A DNA stretch of 64,000 bases from CAVVSD01 sp963750895. GTDB lineage: Bacteria; Actinomycetota; Thermoleophilia; Solirubrobacterales; Solirubrobacteraceae. Shown here one piece after another: positions 62,858 through 64,000 of this stretch (its first letter is position 1; each line of letters opens with the position of its first letter). The position numbers were made by a program, and so were the translations under genes. The DNA is taken from assembly GCA_963750895.1 (NCBI GenBank), contig CAVVSD010000003.1, forward strand, positions 1 to 64,000, in the 5' to 3' direction. Below the pieces are notes generated by a model, which ran no database searches, was not told where the DNA came from, and was given only the letters and a program-made list of their open reading frames with translations.

Positions 62858-63967
62858 GTGCCGCCGCGATCCGGGGATGAGCTCAAAGAGCTCGAACGTC
62901 AGGAGCCACGGCTCGTCAAGGCGCTGGAGATGGTCGCCCCGGGCACCGCACTCCGCGAAGGTCTCGAGGACATCCTCCACGCCCGGACCGGCGGGATGAT
63001 CGTCATCGCGGACCCCGACGAGCTCAGCTTCCTCTTCTCCGGTGGTATCAAGATCGACGTCGACTACACACCGCCGCTGCTCTACCAGGTGGCGAAGATG
63101 GACGGTGCGATCATCCTGAACGCCAACGCGACGAAGATCGCGATGGCCAACGTCCAGCTCACGCCGGATCCGACGATCCTGAGCCTGGAGACGGGCACGC
63201 GCCACCGCACCGCCGAGCGCGTCTCCAAGCAGACCGACGCACTCGTCATCGCGATCTCGCAGCGCCGCCAGGTCGTGTCGCTGTACGTCGACGGCTCGAA
63301 GTACATGCTCGAGGACATCCCGGTCGTCCTGGCGAAGGCCAACCAGGCGCTCGCGACGCTCGACAAGTACCGGACGCGCCTCGACCAGGTCTCCACCCGT
63401 CTCACCGCCCTGGAGTTCGAGGGCGGGGCGACGCTGCACGACGTCCTCACGGTCCTCCAGCGCTCCGAGCTCGTGACGCGCATGGCCGTCGAGATCGAGC
63501 GCTACATCGTCGAGCTCGGCACCGAGGGCCGGCTCATCGAGATGCAGCTCGAGGAGACGATGGTCGGCACCGCCTCCGACAAGGCGGCGCTCGTGCACGA
63601 CTACCTCACCGACCACGCCGACGAGGCATTCGCCGGAGCGCTCGACCAACTCGGTCGCCTCCCCCACCAGGACCTCCTCGACTTCGGTCGGCTCGCCGAG
63701 CTGCTCGGCTACGACCGCAAGCTCAACACGCTCGACTACCCCGTCTCCCCGCGGGGCTTTCGCATCCTCGGGCGTATTCCAAGGCTTCCCAAGCTCGTCG
63801 TCAACCAGATCGTCCGCGAGTTCCGCGGATTGGACGAGATGCTCGCTGCGACCGACGCAGAGCTCGAGATGGTGGAGGGCGTCGGAGAGATCCGCGCGAA
63901 GGACATCCGCGAGGGCCTGCGCAGGCTGCAGGAGATCAATCTCGTGGACCGGTACTTGCAGACGTGA
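62858..63967 (+). CDS. disA: Diadenylate cyclase DisA (c-di-AMP synthase, DNA integrity scanning)
   Basis: This 369-residue octameric protein makes c-di-AMP from two ATP and senses branched DNA. The N-terminal DAC domain has the catalytic DGA at residues 82-84 (KMDGAII) and RHRTAER at 115-121. A helical spine follows (about 150-290). The C-terminal HhH domain (VEGVGEIRAKDIREGLRRL) binds DNA. GTG 62858 gives the normal length and is close to a TAGAAT hexamer. It is the last member of the separated clpC/radA/disA set. Confidence 0.96.
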   Translation: MPPRSGDELKELERQEPRLVKALEMVAPGTALREGLEDILHARTGGMIVIADPDELSFLFSGGIKIDVDYTPPLLYQVAKMDGAIILNANATKIAMANVQLTPDPTILSLETGTRHRTAERVSKQTDALVIAISQRRQVVSLYVDGSKYMLEDIPVVLAKANQALATLDKYRTRLDQVSTRLTALEFEGGATLHDVLTVLQRSELVTRMAVEIERYIVELGTEGRLIEMQLEETMVGTASDKAALVHDYLTDHADEAFAGALDQLGRLPHQDLLDFGRLAELLGYDRKLNTLDYPVSPRGFRILGRIPRLPKLVVNQIVREFRGLDEMLAATDAELEMVEGVGEIRAKDIREGLRRLQEINLVDRYLQT

Positions 63968-64000
63968 CGTTCGGGCGCCACTCACCACGGCTGCCCGTTG
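63968..64000. other. Window end, no feature seen
   Basis: The 33 bases after disA hold no start codon or hairpin that I can support. Confidence 0.4.

Overview
The window is high-GC DNA (strong G/C preference at third codon positions, many GTG starts, dense 1-4 base stop/start overlaps) from an actinobacterium. The conserved core order tilS-hpt-ftsH-folP-folB-folK-coaX-dusB-greA-lysS-clpC...radA...disA, the collagen-like secreted protein and the hydantoin/allantoin genes suggest Thermoleophilia (Solirubrobacterales-like). That placement is an inference from gene content, not from a marker phylogeny. No tRNA, rRNA, CRISPR array, insertion sequence or prophage is visible.

Layout. 0.2-2.6 kb: two coupled secreted paralogues, a TetR regulator, and a divergent collagen-like secreted protein whose promoter carries a candidate operator. 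2.6-9.9 kb: hydantoin/allantoin-type catabolism (racemase, HyuB, HyuA and an M20 amidase on the minus strand; a cyclic amidohydrolase divergent on plus). 9.9-13.8 kb: a broken secreted protein, HIT hydrolase, a nuclease-like conserved protein, an aldo/keto reductase and small membrane proteins. 13.7-15.4 kb: two tandem Ku genes. 15.5-21.1 kb: a sulfur operon (cysH-cysD-cysNC-sulfotransferase-sulfatase). 21.3-25.8 kb: HD-GYP response regulator, SRPBCC protein, sirtuin, degenerate SDR and MFS exporter. 25.8-31.1 kb (minus strand): small membrane protein, S4 protein, GroES, an unrecognised protein, a HAD enzyme and a large multidomain cell-wall hydrolase.

31.4-47.1 kb is the conserved housekeeping block on the plus strand: coiled-coil protein, MerR-type/class III cyclase fusion, tilS, hpt, ftsH, SDR, folP, folB, thioesterase, folK, coaX, dusB, greA, lysS, clpC. 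It covers tRNA modification and charging, folate and CoA precursors, purine salvage and proteolysis. clpC, radA and disA, adjacent in Bacillus, keep order and strand here but are separated by two accessory segments. The first (47.2-58.1 kb) holds a permuted ATP-grasp/alpha-E fusion with a transglutaminase-like protein and a metallopeptidase, an ASCH-domain protein, a second HyuA/HyuB pair, a secreted protein, a PLP lyase and OsmC. The second (59.6-62.8 kb) holds two metallo-beta-lactamase-fold proteins, a cyclase-family hydrolase and a phosphopantetheinyl transferase.

Two themes cut across the window. Fifteen start codons have a TANNNT hexamer ending 6-10 bases upstream, the signature of leaderless transcripts. 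Several genes that should be intact, including the essential lysS and tilS, are split by single-base frameshifts, mostly one extra base. This looks like residual sequencing error and probably also creates the apparent SDR-FolP fusion.
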